NCBI GenBank assembly: GCA_965226695.1
Contig: OZ245405.1
Location: 3,658,001 to 3,722,000, forward strand
Origin: CATOSD01 sp965226695
GTDB lineage: Bacteria; Chloroflexota; Dehalococcoidia; Lucifugimonadales; CATOSD01
DNA: 64,000 bases
Direction: 5' to 3'
A program made the position numbers and the translations under genes. The notes below the pieces were generated by a model, which searched no databases, was not told where the DNA came from, and worked only from the letters and a program-made list of their open reading frames with translations. Shown here piece after piece: positions 51,609-60,630 of this stretch; position 1 is the stretch's first letter, and every line of letters starts with the position of its first letter.

Positions 51609-52607
51609 ATGCGGCTCGGGCTCTTCAGCACGATCCAGTCACGGCCGGGTGATGAAGCTGCGGCGCTGAGGCGCTTCCTCCGGCACGCCGAGCGTGCGGA
51701 GGCTGGCGGATTCGAGTCGGTATGGCTCGCCGAACGTCACTTCACCTCCTACGGGACGATCGGCAACCCGGTGGTGCTCGCGGGGGCGGTCGCGGCGCGG
51801 ACGTCGCGCATCCGTATCGGCTTCGCGGCGTTGATCCTGGCCCTGCACAACCCCTTCCAGCTCGCCGAGGAACTCGCCGTGCTCGACGTGCTCTCAGGGG
51901 GCCGGCTGCTGGTCGGCGTCGGGAGCGGGCGGGCGGGAGTGGAGGCGCGTGCCCTCGGTTTGGCCTTCGAGGATCCGCACGAACTCTTCGACGAGGCTCT
52001 GGCGCTGCTCCCGCGCATCTGGAGCGGGGAGGCCTTCGAGCACCGGGGTCCGCACTTCCCGGTGCGCTTCCCCGGCGGGCGGCTCAGGCCCCAGCAGCTC
52101 CCGCACCCGCCGCTCTTGCGCGCGATCGTGCACGACGACTCCTCGATCGCGGCGGCGCACGCCCGGATGCCGATGCTGCTCGGCCGCTTCCCGCGGGCGC
52201 GTCTGGCTCCGACCGTCGAGATCTACCGGCGCACGCTCTCGGCCGCGGGGGCGAGCGAGGCCGAGAGCGAGTCGTTGCTTGCGCACTCGGCGGCGCTGCG
52301 TCACGTGGTCATCGCCCCGAGCGATCAGGAGGCGTACGCCATCGCGCGCGAGGCGATGGCCGGCTACATCGCCCGCGCCCACGAAGTGAACGAGCCGCAC
52401 GAGCTCGACGACTTCCTCGAGCGGGCCTGCGTCTACGGCTCTGCGCGGACGGTCGCCGAGCGATTGCTCGAGGTCGAGGAGCTCGGCCTCGGTACGGCCA
52501 TCGCCTGGGTCGACTTCGGCGGCATCGAGCCCGGGTTCGCCGACCGAACGCTCGAGTCGCTGATCGAGGACGTGCTGCCCGTCGTGGGAACGGCCGCAGG
52601 GGAATAG
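51609..52607 (+). CDS. LLM-class flavin-dependent oxidoreductase (luciferase-like)
   Basis: 332 residues from ATG 51609. LGLFSTIQSRPGDEAAALRR starts the barrel, then SVWLAERHFTSYGTIGNPV, RIRIGFAALILALHNPFQLAEE and LLVGVGSGRAGVEAR, which matches the FMNH2/F420 luciferase-like group. It is one of three such enzymes in the window. Upstream 156 bases separate it from the divergent hydrolase-fold gene; a GC stem (52614-52628) follows its stop. Confidence 0.85.
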   Translation: MRLGLFSTIQSRPGDEAAALRRFLRHAERAEAGGFESVWLAERHFTSYGTIGNPVVLAGAVAARTSRIRIGFAALILALHNPFQLAEELAVLDVLSGGRLLVGVGSGRAGVEARALGLAFEDPHELFDEALALLPRIWSGEAFEHRGPHFPVRFPGGRLRPQQLPHPPLLRAIVHDDSSIAAAHARMPMLLGRFPRARLAPTVEIYRRTLSAAGASEAESESLLAHSAALRHVVIAPSDQEAYAIAREAMAGYIARAHEVNEPHELDDFLERACVYGSARTVAERLLEVEELGLGTAIAWVDFGGIEPGFADRTLESLIEDVLPVVGTAAGE

Positions 52608-52638
52608 GCGCGCGGCGGCGTCGCCGCCATGTGGGCCG

Positions 52639-53436
52639 CTACTCCCCCGTGAAGCGGGGCTCGCGCTTCTCGCGGAACGCCCGCATCCCCTCCTCGACGT
52701 CACGGCTGCCCCGGAAGTGCCGGGCGGCCACCCACTCGAACTCGATCTGCTCGCTGAGGGTGTGGCGGTCGCTCTCCTGCAGCTCGCGCTTCGACCACAG
52801 GATCGAGAGCGGGGGCGCCTGGGCGAGCTCGCGAGCGAGCGCCTGCGCCTCGCCGCGCGGGTCGTCGACGAGGCGGTTGCCCAGCCCGATCCGAGCTGCC
52901 TCTTCCGCCCCCACCTCGCGGCCCGAGAAGAGCAACTCCGCCGCGAGCCCCGGTCCCACCAAGCGCGGCAGGAACCAGGTAAGGCCGCAATCTGGACCCA
53001 GCGCCCGGCGCACGAAGACCGTCGTGAAGCGTGCGCCCGGTCCGAGGATCCGGATGTCGAAGGAGCAGGCGAAGGCCATCCCCGCCCCGGCGGCGACGCC
53101 GTCGATCACCGCGATGGTCGGCTTGTCGATGGAGGGCATCGCGAGGCCGATGGCTGCGTTTCCCATGCGATGCGTGCGGTCGGCGAAGCGCGGCGCGGTT
53201 GAGGGGTCGGGTGTGCCCCGCTCGCCAACGTAGGCGCCGGAGCTGAAGCCCCGTCCCTCGGGGGCGCAGACCACGGCGCGCACCTGGTCATCCTCGTTGA
53301 GCATGCGCGCGAGGGTCAGCAACTCGTTCCAGCTGTCTGGCCCGAACGAGTTCAGGGTCTCTGGCCGGTCGATGCGGAAGGTGGCGACGCGATCCTCGAC
53401 CGTGACAACGATGTCGCGAAATCCCGAATAGTCCAC
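52639..53436 (-). CDS. Enoyl-CoA hydratase/isomerase (crotonase) family protein
   Basis: 265 residues from a GTG at 53436 with GAGGAG upstream. The fold shows RIDRPETLNSFGPDSW, the oxyanion loop GRGFSSGAYVGERG, VIDGVAAGAGMAFACSFDIRI and FVRRALGPDCGLTWFLPR. The E144 position is Ala, but an acidic residue in GPDCG matches PaaG-type isomerases, so an enoyl-CoA isomerase or related ring-substrate enzyme is plausible. Only 31 bases separate it from the convergent LLM gene. Confidence 0.85.
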   Translation of the reverse strand: MDYSGFRDIVVTVEDRVATFRIDRPETLNSFGPDSWNELLTLARMLNEDDQVRAVVCAPEGRGFSSGAYVGERGTPDPSTAPRFADRTHRMGNAAIGLAMPSIDKPTIAVIDGVAAGAGMAFACSFDIRILGPGARFTTVFVRRALGPDCGLTWFLPRLVGPGLAAELLFSGREVGAEEAARIGLGNRLVDDPRGEAQALARELAQAPPLSILWSKRELQESDRHTLSEQIEFEWVAARHFRGSRDVEEGMRAFREKREPRFTGE

Positions 53437-53628
53437 GGCACGCTCCTCGCCACACCTCGCAGGGCGGCCCCGGCGCCCGCGCACCGTGCACGAGGCCGGG
53501 CGTCGCCGCAAGGCCGCCGCCGGCGCGAGCCTCTGTATGATGGCGGACGCGAGGGAGAGCGTCATCGGAGCGTGAGGCCGGCCCGACGCCCGTCGCGCGG
53601 GCGGCGCGCAGGGGCGAGGGGCGGGCCG

Positions 53629-54906
53629 GTGCTCAGGCGCCTCTTCCCGAACGTCTACGAAGGCTGGCTGGTCGTCTTCTCGGCGGCTGCGATCACCACC
53701 TTCATCGGGGGCGCCTTCTTCTACGGCTTCGGCACAATCTTCAACCCGATCATCGACGAGTTCGGCTGGAGCGTGGCGGCGACGAGCCTCGCCTTCTCGG
53801 TGCGCTCGGAGGCGGGCGGCATCGCCGCGCCCGTGATCGGCGTCGCCATCGACCGACTTGGTCCGCAGAGGGTGTTGATCGGCGGGCTGGCACTGGTCTG
53901 TTTGGGGGTCCTGCTGACCTCCTACATGGAGAGCATCTGGCAGTTCTACCTGGCGATGGTGCTGATCGCGCTCGGGATCAGTTCCGCCTCGGGGCCGGTC
54001 GGCACGGTGGCCGCGGCGAGTTGGTTCGAGGCGCGCCGCGGCCGCGCGCTGGCGATGCTCTCGCTGGGGGGCGCCGCGGCGGGTGTGATGACGGTGCCGG
54101 TGGCGCTGCTCGTCGACGAGCTCGGATGGCGCATCGCCCTCCGCGTGCTCGCGGTCGTCGTGCTGCTCGCCGGTTCGCTCGCCGGGGTCAACGTGCGCCG
54201 CCGGCCCCGGGGGCATCCGCAGCCGATGGATGGTCTCCCGGCCGCTGCGGACGACGACGGCGCCCGGGGCGATGCCTGGGGCATCCCCGCGCGCCGCGCG
54301 ATCCGGACGCGCGCCTTCTTGCTGCTCGCGCTCGGCCTCATTGCCAACGGCTTCGGCTGGACCGCCCTGATCGTGCACCAGGTGCCGTTCATGGAGTCGC
54401 TGGGCGTCTCCAAGGCGGAGGCGGGGAGCACGGTGCTCGCCTTCGCGCTCGCCTCGGTCGTGGGGCGTCTCTCCGGCGGCTGGCTCGCCGATCGCTACGA
54501 TAAGCGCGTGATACTCGCCGGTGCGATTGCCCTGATGGCGGTGGGGATCGCGCTAATGCCGCTTGTGCACACCCTCAAGCAGAGCTACCTCGTGATGCTG
54601 ATCGTGGCGCCGGGCTTCGGCGGGACGGCCCCACTCCGTCCGGCTCTGCTCGCCGACTACTTCGGGACGACGAGCTTCGGCACGATCGCCGGTCTCTCCC
54701 GACTGTGGGTCACGATCGGGTCGTTCGGGGGGCCCCTCACGGTGGGGTTGATCGTCGACTCGGGGGGCGGTTACACGCCGGGCTGGCTGATCTCGGCGGC
54801 GGTCGTCGCCGTCGGCGTCCCGCTCGTCCTCGCGGCGCGTCCGCCCACGGATCTGATCGCCTACTACCGCCGCCCGGCGGGTCAACTCCGCCGCCGCGAG
54901 TTCTAG
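53629..54906 (+). CDS. MFS transporter (OFA/monocarboxylate-like)
   Basis: 425 residues from a GTG at 53629; an in-frame GTG at 53572 adds an Arg-rich tail. About 12 helices. Landmarks are NVYEGWLVVFSAAAITTFIGG, FGWSVAATSLAFSVRSEAGG and WFEARRGRALAMLSLGGAA. It resembles the transporters at 15006 and 28589 at the family level but is more distant. The long Arg-rich loop after TM6 (RRRPRGHPQPMDG) is typical. Substrate unknown. Confidence 0.83.
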   Translation: MLRRLFPNVYEGWLVVFSAAAITTFIGGAFFYGFGTIFNPIIDEFGWSVAATSLAFSVRSEAGGIAAPVIGVAIDRLGPQRVLIGGLALVCLGVLLTSYMESIWQFYLAMVLIALGISSASGPVGTVAAASWFEARRGRALAMLSLGGAAAGVMTVPVALLVDELGWRIALRVLAVVVLLAGSLAGVNVRRRPRGHPQPMDGLPAAADDDGARGDAWGIPARRAIRTRAFLLLALGLIANGFGWTALIVHQVPFMESLGVSKAEAGSTVLAFALASVVGRLSGGWLADRYDKRVILAGAIALMAVGIALMPLVHTLKQSYLVMLIVAPGFGGTAPLRPALLADYFGTTSFGTIAGLSRLWVTIGSFGGPLTVGLIVDSGGGYTPGWLISAAVVAVGVPLVLAARPPTDLIAYYRRPAGQLRRREF

Positions 54907-55042
54907 GACGCGGCCTCCGCTCACGTGCTTCGGGAGCGGGCGACCCTGCCGCACGAGCGCCCGGCAGCGCCTCCCCAACGAAGGCCGGCCGCCGGGCGCC
55001 CGCGCTCTCGCCATGAGCGCTTACGGGCGGAAGACGGGGCGG

Positions 55043-55456
55043 TCAGCCCTCCCGAACAAGCCGCCGACCGAGCGAGAAGAAGAGCAGCGGCAGGACCGTG
55101 TCGATCAGCACCCACACCTGGCCGTCGGGTTGCTGGTCCCCCGCCGACCAGTCGATCTGCACGATGTTCCAGAGCGTGAGCAGGAGCAGGCCGGCTGCGA
55201 CGTAGAAGGTCACGTTGGCGCGCACGTACTGGCGCACGTCGACGGTGTCCATCGCGTCCACGGCGCGCTTCGCCTGGCAGGACAGGATGATGGCGAGGAC
55301 AAGACCGACCACCATCAGGGCGTCGAGGACGAGCCAGACAGGCGGCGTCTCGCCGTCCGCCCAGTCGTAGATCACGGGGTCGAGAACGAAATGGACGGCG
55401 ACGGCGACCGCGACTGCGATGAGATACAGGCCGATCGGGCGCTTGAACGTCTCCAT
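55043..55456 (-). CDS. Small four-helix membrane protein, function unknown
   Basis: 137 residues. Four hydrophobic segments: IGLYLIAVAVAVAVHFVLDP, PVWLVLDALMVVGLVLAIIL, VTFYVAAGLLLLTLWNIVQI and VLIDTVLPLLFFSLGRRLV. Helices 2 and 3 flank a charged DAMDTVDVRQYVR loop. No recognised domain; small membrane proteins of this size are common in actinobacteria and Chloroflexota. Confidence 0.65.
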   Translation of the reverse strand: METFKRPIGLYLIAVAVAVAVHFVLDPVIYDWADGETPPVWLVLDALMVVGLVLAIILSCQAKRAVDAMDTVDVRQYVRANVTFYVAAGLLLLTLWNIVQIDWSAGDQQPDGQVWVLIDTVLPLLFFSLGRRLVREG

Positions 55457-55589
55457 GCCTGGTGAACCTCCATGACTTCGTCAAACCACGGGCGCTCCGC
55501 CCGGGCTCCCCGTCGAGTGGTGCAAACCTCACCGTGCTCAGTTCATCGCCCATCCCTTCGCCGGTGCCGCCCGACGCGCGACCTCCTCG

Positions 55590-56465
55590 CTAGTGCGCTG
55601 GCTCGGCGCGCTGGGGCGTCACCTCCATGAGCATTCCGTGCGTCACCGACGGGGGGATCAGCATGCTGCCGGCGCCGGGCCAGCCCGACGTCCGGATCAC
55701 ACGGCCGCCGCCCGCCTCGATGCGCTCGGCGACGGCGGCCGTGTCGGGCGACGTCCAGACCGAGATGTGCGGCCCCTCGCCGCGCGGGTTCTTCTCGTCG
55801 GCGCGCCTGCGCATCTCGACGGCTATCGGGCTCTCCGGGGTGCGCGGCTGGATCAGTGTCATCACCTGCGCGTCGCCGGCGAAGATCGAGGCGGCCTCGA
55901 AGTCGCCCGACTCGAGCACCCATCGCTCGTCGGGGCGGAGCCAGCCGAAGCGCTCTCGGAAGGTCTCCTCGGCCTCGTCGAGGTCGGCGACCGCGACCCC
56001 GAGGTGCGAGATCCGAAGCGGGGTCCCCTCCGGCGTGGGCGCCTTCTGAGGAACGATCTCGAGGAAGGCGCCGTGCGCCGCCGAGGGGTGCACCCAGTGG
56101 ACGCCGGATCCGTCGCCGCGGTCGATCACGCGCCCGCCGCTCGACTCGATGCGCGCGGCGAGGGCGGCAGGATCCGGTGTGGTCCAGACGGAGATGTAGT
56201 AGCCCTCACCGTGCGGGTTCTTCTCCGTGGCACGTGCACGCATCACGCGCGTCACGTGGGTGTCGTCGCTCTCCGGCTGGATCAACTGGATCGCCTGTTC
56301 GCCGGCCCAGCCCATCTGCGCCCAGCGGAAGTGCCCCCACGGGTTCGCGCCTCGCTCACCGACCTGAAGCCCGAAGAGCCGCTCGTAGGTGGTGATCGCC
56401 TCGTCGAGGTCGCGGACGGCGACCGCGCAGTGTGAGAGGTCGGCCACCGACGTCGTGTCCGTCAT
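55590..56465 (-). CDS. Double VOC protein
   Basis: 291 residues, two VOC modules: SHCAVAVRDLDEAITTYERL and SHLGVAVADLDEAEETFRERF. Module blocks ATEKNPHGEGYYISVWTTPD and DEKNPRGEGPHISVWTSPD repeat clearly. The mid-chain HWVHPSAAHGAFLEIVP and a similar LIPPSVTHGMLMEVTP close each module. It is preceded 4 bases upstream by a small Cys-pair protein, so the two are probably co-transcribed. Confidence 0.8.
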   Translation of the reverse strand: MTDTTSVADLSHCAVAVRDLDEAITTYERLFGLQVGERGANPWGHFRWAQMGWAGEQAIQLIQPESDDTHVTRVMRARATEKNPHGEGYYISVWTTPDPAALAARIESSGGRVIDRGDGSGVHWVHPSAAHGAFLEIVPQKAPTPEGTPLRISHLGVAVADLDEAEETFRERFGWLRPDERWVLESGDFEAASIFAGDAQVMTLIQPRTPESPIAVEMRRRADEKNPRGEGPHISVWTSPDTAAVAERIEAGGGRVIRTSGWPGAGSMLIPPSVTHGMLMEVTPQRAEPAH

Positions 56466-56469
56466 GGCC

Positions 56470-56697
56470 TCAACCCCCGATCACGATCGGGCCGCCCGGG
56501 TCGAGCACGGAGCCGTCGAGCGCGAGCACGGCGGGCCGCTCCTCGCAGTAGCCGTCGTTCTCGCACTTGTCGAAGGAGAACGCGCTGCGCTCCTTCTCGT
56601 ACCGGATCGTCCACGTTCCGATGATGTGCCCCTCGCGCCCGCGCGCGAGCTCCTGCTCGAGCACGGTGAGCAGCGCCGCTAGCTCCTTGGACCCCAC
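56470..56697 (-). CDS. Small hypothetical protein with a Cys pair
   Basis: 75 residues, ATG at 56697. The N-terminal helix (ELAALLTVLEQELARG) is followed by a strand-rich part GHIIGTWTIRYEKERSAF, then FDKCENDGYCEERPAV with two Cys six residues apart. The spacing is not a zinc finger of a known class. It ends 4 bases before the VOC gene, so the two are probably translated together. A redox or metal partner of the VOC protein is possible. Confidence 0.55.
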   Translation of the reverse strand: MGSKELAALLTVLEQELARGREGHIIGTWTIRYEKERSAFSFDKCENDGYCEERPAVLALDGSVLDPGGPIVIGG

Positions 56698-56812
56698 GTC
56701 GTCTCTCCCTTCCCGGTCGTTTGCCGTCCGAGCGCAGTATATCGACCCCCGCCGGCGCTCCGGGCGCGTATCGATCCCCTCGCCCTACAATGGGCGCGGG
56801 CGGGGGGTGCGC

Positions 56813-57910
56813 GTGGCGAAAGGGGAGGCGGCGACCGCGGTCGGCAAGGCGACCACGGGCAACTACTTCGAGGACCTGGTGACCGGGCTTGAGGTCGAGC
56901 ATGCCGTGCCGCGCACGGTCACCGAGGGCGATCAGTCGCTCTACATCGCGCTCACCGCCAGCCGCTACCCCCTGCACTGCGACGCCGAGTTCGCGCGCGC
57001 ACTCGGCTTCCGGCGGGAGACTGTCAACGATCTCCTCGTCTTCCACATCGTGTTCGGCAACACCGTTCCGGATATCTCGCTCAATGCCATCGCCAACCTA
57101 GGCTACGCGGACGTGCGTTTCGGCCCCCCTGTCTACCCCGGCGACACGCTCAGCTCGCGCACGACGGTGCTCGGCCGCCGGGAGTCGCGCTCCGGTGACA
57201 CCGGCGCCGTCTGGGTGCACACGGTGGGCCGCAATCAGCGGGGCGAGGAGGTGCTCTCCTTCCTCCGCTGGGTGCTCATGGCGAAGCGCGAGCCGGATGA
57301 GGTGACCGGAATCGACGACGCGCCGGCGACGCCGGACGTCGTCACGAGCACCGACCTGGTGGTCCCGCCCGAACTCGACCTCGCCGCCTTCGATCCCGCA
57401 GTGACCGGCGGCCGCGCGTGGTGGGAGGACTACGAGGCGGGCGAGCGCATTCACCACGTGGAGGGTGTCGCGATCGAGGAGGCGGAGCACCAGATGGCCG
57501 CGCGTCTCTACCAGAATACGGCCCGCGCGCATTTCAACGCGCATGCCCTGAAGGGGAGCCGTTTCGGGCGCCGCGTGATCTACGGCGGCCACGTCATCTC
57601 CGTGGCGCGGGAGCTCTCGTTCAATGGACTGGAGAACGCGGTCCGCGTGCTCGCCTTCAACGGCGGCACGCACGTGAGCCCGACCTTCGCGGGCGACACC
57701 ATCTTCGCGTGGACAGACGTGCTCGATCGTATCGACCTCGGGCGCCCGGACGCCGCCGCGCTCAGGCTGCGCCTGGTAGCGGCGAAGAACGCCGATCCGG
57801 CAACCGAGGACGTGACGCTGCGCGTGAGGGGCGAGAACGGCCGCGAGCGCTACCACCCCGCGGTCGTGCTCGATCTCGACTACACGGTGCTGATGCCCAT
57901 GGCGCGCTAG
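56813..57910 (+). CDS. mch: Mesaconyl-CoA hydratase (beta-methylmalyl-CoA dehydratase)
   Basis: 365 residues from a GTG at 56813, GGGGGG 5-6 bases upstream; GTG 56807 is also in frame. It is a two-hot-dog protein: TGNYFEDLVTGLEVEHAVPR, the long segment LLVFHIVFGNTVPDISLNAI and VYPGDTLSSRT in the first half, then DYEAGERIHHVEGVAIEEAE, LYQNTARAHFNAHALKGSRF and VIYGGHVISVARELSFNG in the second. From memory these match the mesaconyl-CoA hydratase of Chloroflexus and Rhodobacter, and length (about 350) agrees. The D/H pair is in the second domain. It adds water to mesaconyl-CoA giving beta-methylmalyl-CoA, and lies 39 bases before the methylsuccinyl-CoA dehydrogenase that would make its substrate. 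Confidence 0.85.
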   Translation: MAKGEAATAVGKATTGNYFEDLVTGLEVEHAVPRTVTEGDQSLYIALTASRYPLHCDAEFARALGFRRETVNDLLVFHIVFGNTVPDISLNAIANLGYADVRFGPPVYPGDTLSSRTTVLGRRESRSGDTGAVWVHTVGRNQRGEEVLSFLRWVLMAKREPDEVTGIDDAPATPDVVTSTDLVVPPELDLAAFDPAVTGGRAWWEDYEAGERIHHVEGVAIEEAEHQMAARLYQNTARAHFNAHALKGSRFGRRVIYGGHVISVARELSFNGLENAVRVLAFNGGTHVSPTFAGDTIFAWTDVLDRIDLGRPDAAALRLRLVAAKNADPATEDVTLRVRGENGRERYHPAVVLDLDYTVLMPMAR

Positions 57911-57949
57911 GCGCCGTCCGCCAGCTGCGGTGACCTAAGGGGGGTTCCC

Positions 57950-59620
57950 ATGACGACGACGGAGACCACGCCGGGCGCGGCCATCGCCTCGGCGCGGCGG
58001 CTGGTAGAGGCGTCGACGAGTGTTGTTGGTGCGGCGCTTCGGAGCGCTGCGGCGCTCACCGAGGGCGGCCGCCGGATCGACGACCATCAGGTGCACGTCG
58101 AGCGCGTCTCCTACCTCGCGACGCAGGTGCGGGCCGCGCACGAACTCACTTCGTACGCAGAGCGTCTCGCCGCGAAGGGCCAGCCGGACTGGCGGCAGGC
58201 GATGATGGCGCACGCCTACGCGGCCGAGATCGCGCACGCGCTCGGCTCGGCGATCGAGGCGGCGTGGGGGGAGTTCGGGCTCGAGGAGGACGACCTCGGC
58301 CCGCTGCTCGAGCCGGCGCTCCGAGTGGAACTGCGCGGCGGCCTTGCGGACGGGCGGCTGCGCGAGCTCGGCCGAGAGGTGATCGCCACCCTCGGCGCAA
58401 ACAACGTCGACCTCGAGGACGAGACGGCCACGCTGACGCGCGACATGGCACGCGAGTTCGCCCGCAACGAGGTCGCGCCGATCGCCCAGCAGATCCATCG
58501 CGAGGACATGCTCGTGCCCGACTCGCTGCTGGAGGCCTTCTCGCGCCAGGGCTTCTTCGGGTCCTCGATCCCGGAGCAGTACGGCGGGACGGGTATGGGC
58601 GATCTCCCGATGATCATCATCACCGAAGAGCTCTCGATGGCGTCGCTGGCGGCGGCCGGATCGCTCTCTACGCGTCCGGAGATCTTGACGAAGGCACTCC
58701 TCTCCGGCGGCACGGATGAGCAGCGCGCGCAGTGGCTGCCGCGCATCGCCACCGGCGAGGAACTGGTGGCGATTGCGGTGACGGAGCCCGATGTGGGCTC
58801 CGATGTCGCCTCGCTCCAGACGCGCGCCGTCCCCTCCGAGCACGAGGGCGTGCGCGGCTGGCGCATCAGCGGGCAGAAGGCGTGGAGCACGTTCTCCGGG
58901 CGCGCCACCGTACTCGCCCTGCTCGCGCGCACCGATCCCGATCCCGCCTCGGGCAACCGCGGTCTCTCGCTCTTCATGGTGCCGAAACCCACCTTCGAGG
59001 GGCACCACTGGCGCTACGAGCAGCCGCAGGGTGGCGTCATGGAGGGGACGGCGAACCCCACGCCGGGTTACCGCGGCATGCACTCCTTTACGATCGCGCT
59101 CGACGATGTCTGGGTGTCGCATTCCAATCTGGTCGGCGGGGACGACGGCATCGGCAACGGCTTCTTCGTGCAGATGGGCGGCTTCGCCGCGGGACGGCTG
59201 CAGACCGGCGGTCGCGCGATCGGCGTGGCGCAGGCCGGTCTCGAGAAGGCGTGTCAGTACGTGACGCAGCGCTCGCAGTTTGGGCTCCCGCTCGCCGAGT
59301 ACCAGCTGACCCAGCACAAGATCGGCGTGATGGCGACGCACACGGCGGCGGCGCGGCAGCTGACCTACGTCGCGGCCCGGGACTTCGACACACGCGCCGT
59401 GGAGCCGGCGATGGCGAAGCTCCTGGCCTGCGACATCGCGGGCGAGGTGACGCGCGAGGCGCAGCTTCTGCACGGCGGCTGGGGTTTCTCCGAGGAGGAC
59501 CCGATCGCGCGGTACGTCGTGGACGCGCTGGTGCTCCCGATCTTCGAGGGCGTCAAGCCAGTGCTGGAGCTGAAGGTGATCGGCCGCCAGCTTCTGGCAC
59601 GCGCCGCGCGCGGGGGCTAG
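57950..59620 (+). CDS. mcd: (2S)-Methylsuccinyl-CoA dehydrogenase
   Basis: 556 residues from ATG 57950 (AAGGGGGG upstream). About 150 helical N-terminal residues precede the acyl-CoA dehydrogenase domain. That extension and total length near 550 are the mark of Mcd. The catalytic domain has IAVTEPDVGSDVASLQTR, ISGQKAWSTFSG, the segment VMEGTANPTPGYRGMHSF characteristic of Mcd, GRLQTGGRAIGVAQAGLEKA and the catalytic Glu533 in IFEGVKP. It oxidises methylsuccinyl-CoA to mesaconyl-CoA, feeding electrons to ETF. The upstream hydratase supports the call. Confidence 0.85.
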   Translation: MTTTETTPGAAIASARRLVEASTSVVGAALRSAAALTEGGRRIDDHQVHVERVSYLATQVRAAHELTSYAERLAAKGQPDWRQAMMAHAYAAEIAHALGSAIEAAWGEFGLEEDDLGPLLEPALRVELRGGLADGRLRELGREVIATLGANNVDLEDETATLTRDMAREFARNEVAPIAQQIHREDMLVPDSLLEAFSRQGFFGSSIPEQYGGTGMGDLPMIIITEELSMASLAAAGSLSTRPEILTKALLSGGTDEQRAQWLPRIATGEELVAIAVTEPDVGSDVASLQTRAVPSEHEGVRGWRISGQKAWSTFSGRATVLALLARTDPDPASGNRGLSLFMVPKPTFEGHHWRYEQPQGGVMEGTANPTPGYRGMHSFTIALDDVWVSHSNLVGGDDGIGNGFFVQMGGFAAGRLQTGGRAIGVAQAGLEKACQYVTQRSQFGLPLAEYQLTQHKIGVMATHTAAARQLTYVAARDFDTRAVEPAMAKLLACDIAGEVTREAQLLHGGWGFSEEDPIARYVVDALVLPIFEGVKPVLELKVIGRQLLARAARGG

Positions 59621-59628
59621 CGCGGCGA

Positions 59629-60069
59629 ATGCGCATCGCCGTCGCCTCCGACCACGCGGGCTACCGCCACAAGGAGACGATCCGTCGCCACCTCGAGGCG
59701 GCCGGGCACGATGTCGTCGACATGGGGACGAACTCGGCGGAGGAGGTCGACTACCCGCCCTTCATCCGCTCGGCGGCCGGGGCGGTGGCACGCGGCGAGT
59801 GCGAGCGCGCCATCGTGCTCGGCGGCTCGGGCAACGGCGAGGCGATCGTCGCGAACCGGCTCCGGGGGATTCGCTGCGCTGTGTGCTGGAGCGTCGAGGC
59901 GGCGGAGCTCGCGCGGCGTCACAACGACGCCAACGTGATCTCCATCGGCGAGCGAATGGTGAGCGAGGAACTCGCGGTCGCGATCGTCGACATGTGGCTG
60001 GGGACCACCTTCGATGGCGGACGCCACGCCCGGCGCATCGCGCAGATCGATCCCGCCGGAGGGGGATGA
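59629..60069 (+). CDS. rpiB: RpiB/LacA/LacB-family sugar-phosphate isomerase (Glu-type RpiB)
   Basis: 146 residues from ATG 59629. Typical start VASDHAGYRHKETIRRHL, then VDYPPFIRSAA, IVLGGSGNGEAIVANRL with E71, WSVEAAELARRHNDANVIS and DMWLGTTFDGGRH. It uses the mycobacterial form GGSGNGE, where Glu replaces the E. coli active-site Cys. Expected reaction: ribose-5-P/ribulose-5-P isomerisation. It starts 9 bases after mcd and overlaps the next gene by 4 bases (ATGA). Confidence 0.88.
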   Translation: MRIAVASDHAGYRHKETIRRHLEAAGHDVVDMGTNSAEEVDYPPFIRSAAGAVARGECERAIVLGGSGNGEAIVANRLRGIRCAVCWSVEAAELARRHNDANVISIGERMVSEELAVAIVDMWLGTTFDGGRHARRIAQIDPAGGG

Positions 60070-60371
60070 CCGTGGCGGAGGAGCCGTCCGTCGCTCCCGG
60101 CCACGAGCACGACGAGAGGTGTGCCGAGCTCTACCGCGAGTGGCGCCGGTACCACGCGGTCGTCGTCGACACGAGCGGCCGCTTCGGCCGCGCGGAACTC
60201 CTGGCGGCCCGCCACGAGCGCGAGATGTTCGAGCGTCAGCTGCGTGCGCGCGGCTGCTCGGGTGAGGCATTGCGCCGGCAGGAGCGCGACACGGAGATCG
60301 CGATGCACGGCCGCCCGACGATCTCGCCACCGCCACCGCCACCGTCGGCGACGGGAGACGGCGCGCTCTGA
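60066..60371 (+). CDS. Hypothetical protein coupled to rpiB
   Basis: 101 residues from ATG 60066, overlapping the rpiB stop (ATGA), with GGAGGGGG upstream. It is helical and charged: DERCAELYREWRRYHAVVVD, RAELLAARHEREMFERQLRA, RQERDTEIAMHG. The tail contains a run of six prolines. No domain is recognised. Translational coupling to rpiB suggests a linked expression level, nothing more. Confidence 0.6.
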   Translation: MTVAEEPSVAPGHEHDERCAELYREWRRYHAVVVDTSGRFGRAELLAARHEREMFERQLRARGCSGEALRRQERDTEIAMHGRPTISPPPPPPSATGDGAL

Positions 60372-60630
60372 TTCGTCCCGCTCTCACTGCGCGCGAGCGT
60401 AGCGCGAGTCGCGTCGACCTCTGGCCGCCCGGGCGTGGGAGGGAGCGGCCGCGGTGTGAGTGCTCCTACCGCTCTCCCGTCGGACGGAGCACCATGAGTT
60501 CCTCGTCGACCCGCTCTCCCTCGACGCAGGGCCCTCATGAGGTCGTCGTCGCTTCCGCTACGGCGCTGCCGGGTCGATGCGAGACGGCCTCCTGCGAGAG
60601 ATCAGACCAGGTGCGGGCGCCGGCTGCTGC
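60372..60630. other. Intergenic region between convergent operons, no gene seen
   Basis: 259 bases between the end of the mch-mcd-rpiB operon and the ferritin stop. No conserved coding frame, tRNA or clear hairpin-plus-T terminator was seen. Confidence 0.5.
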
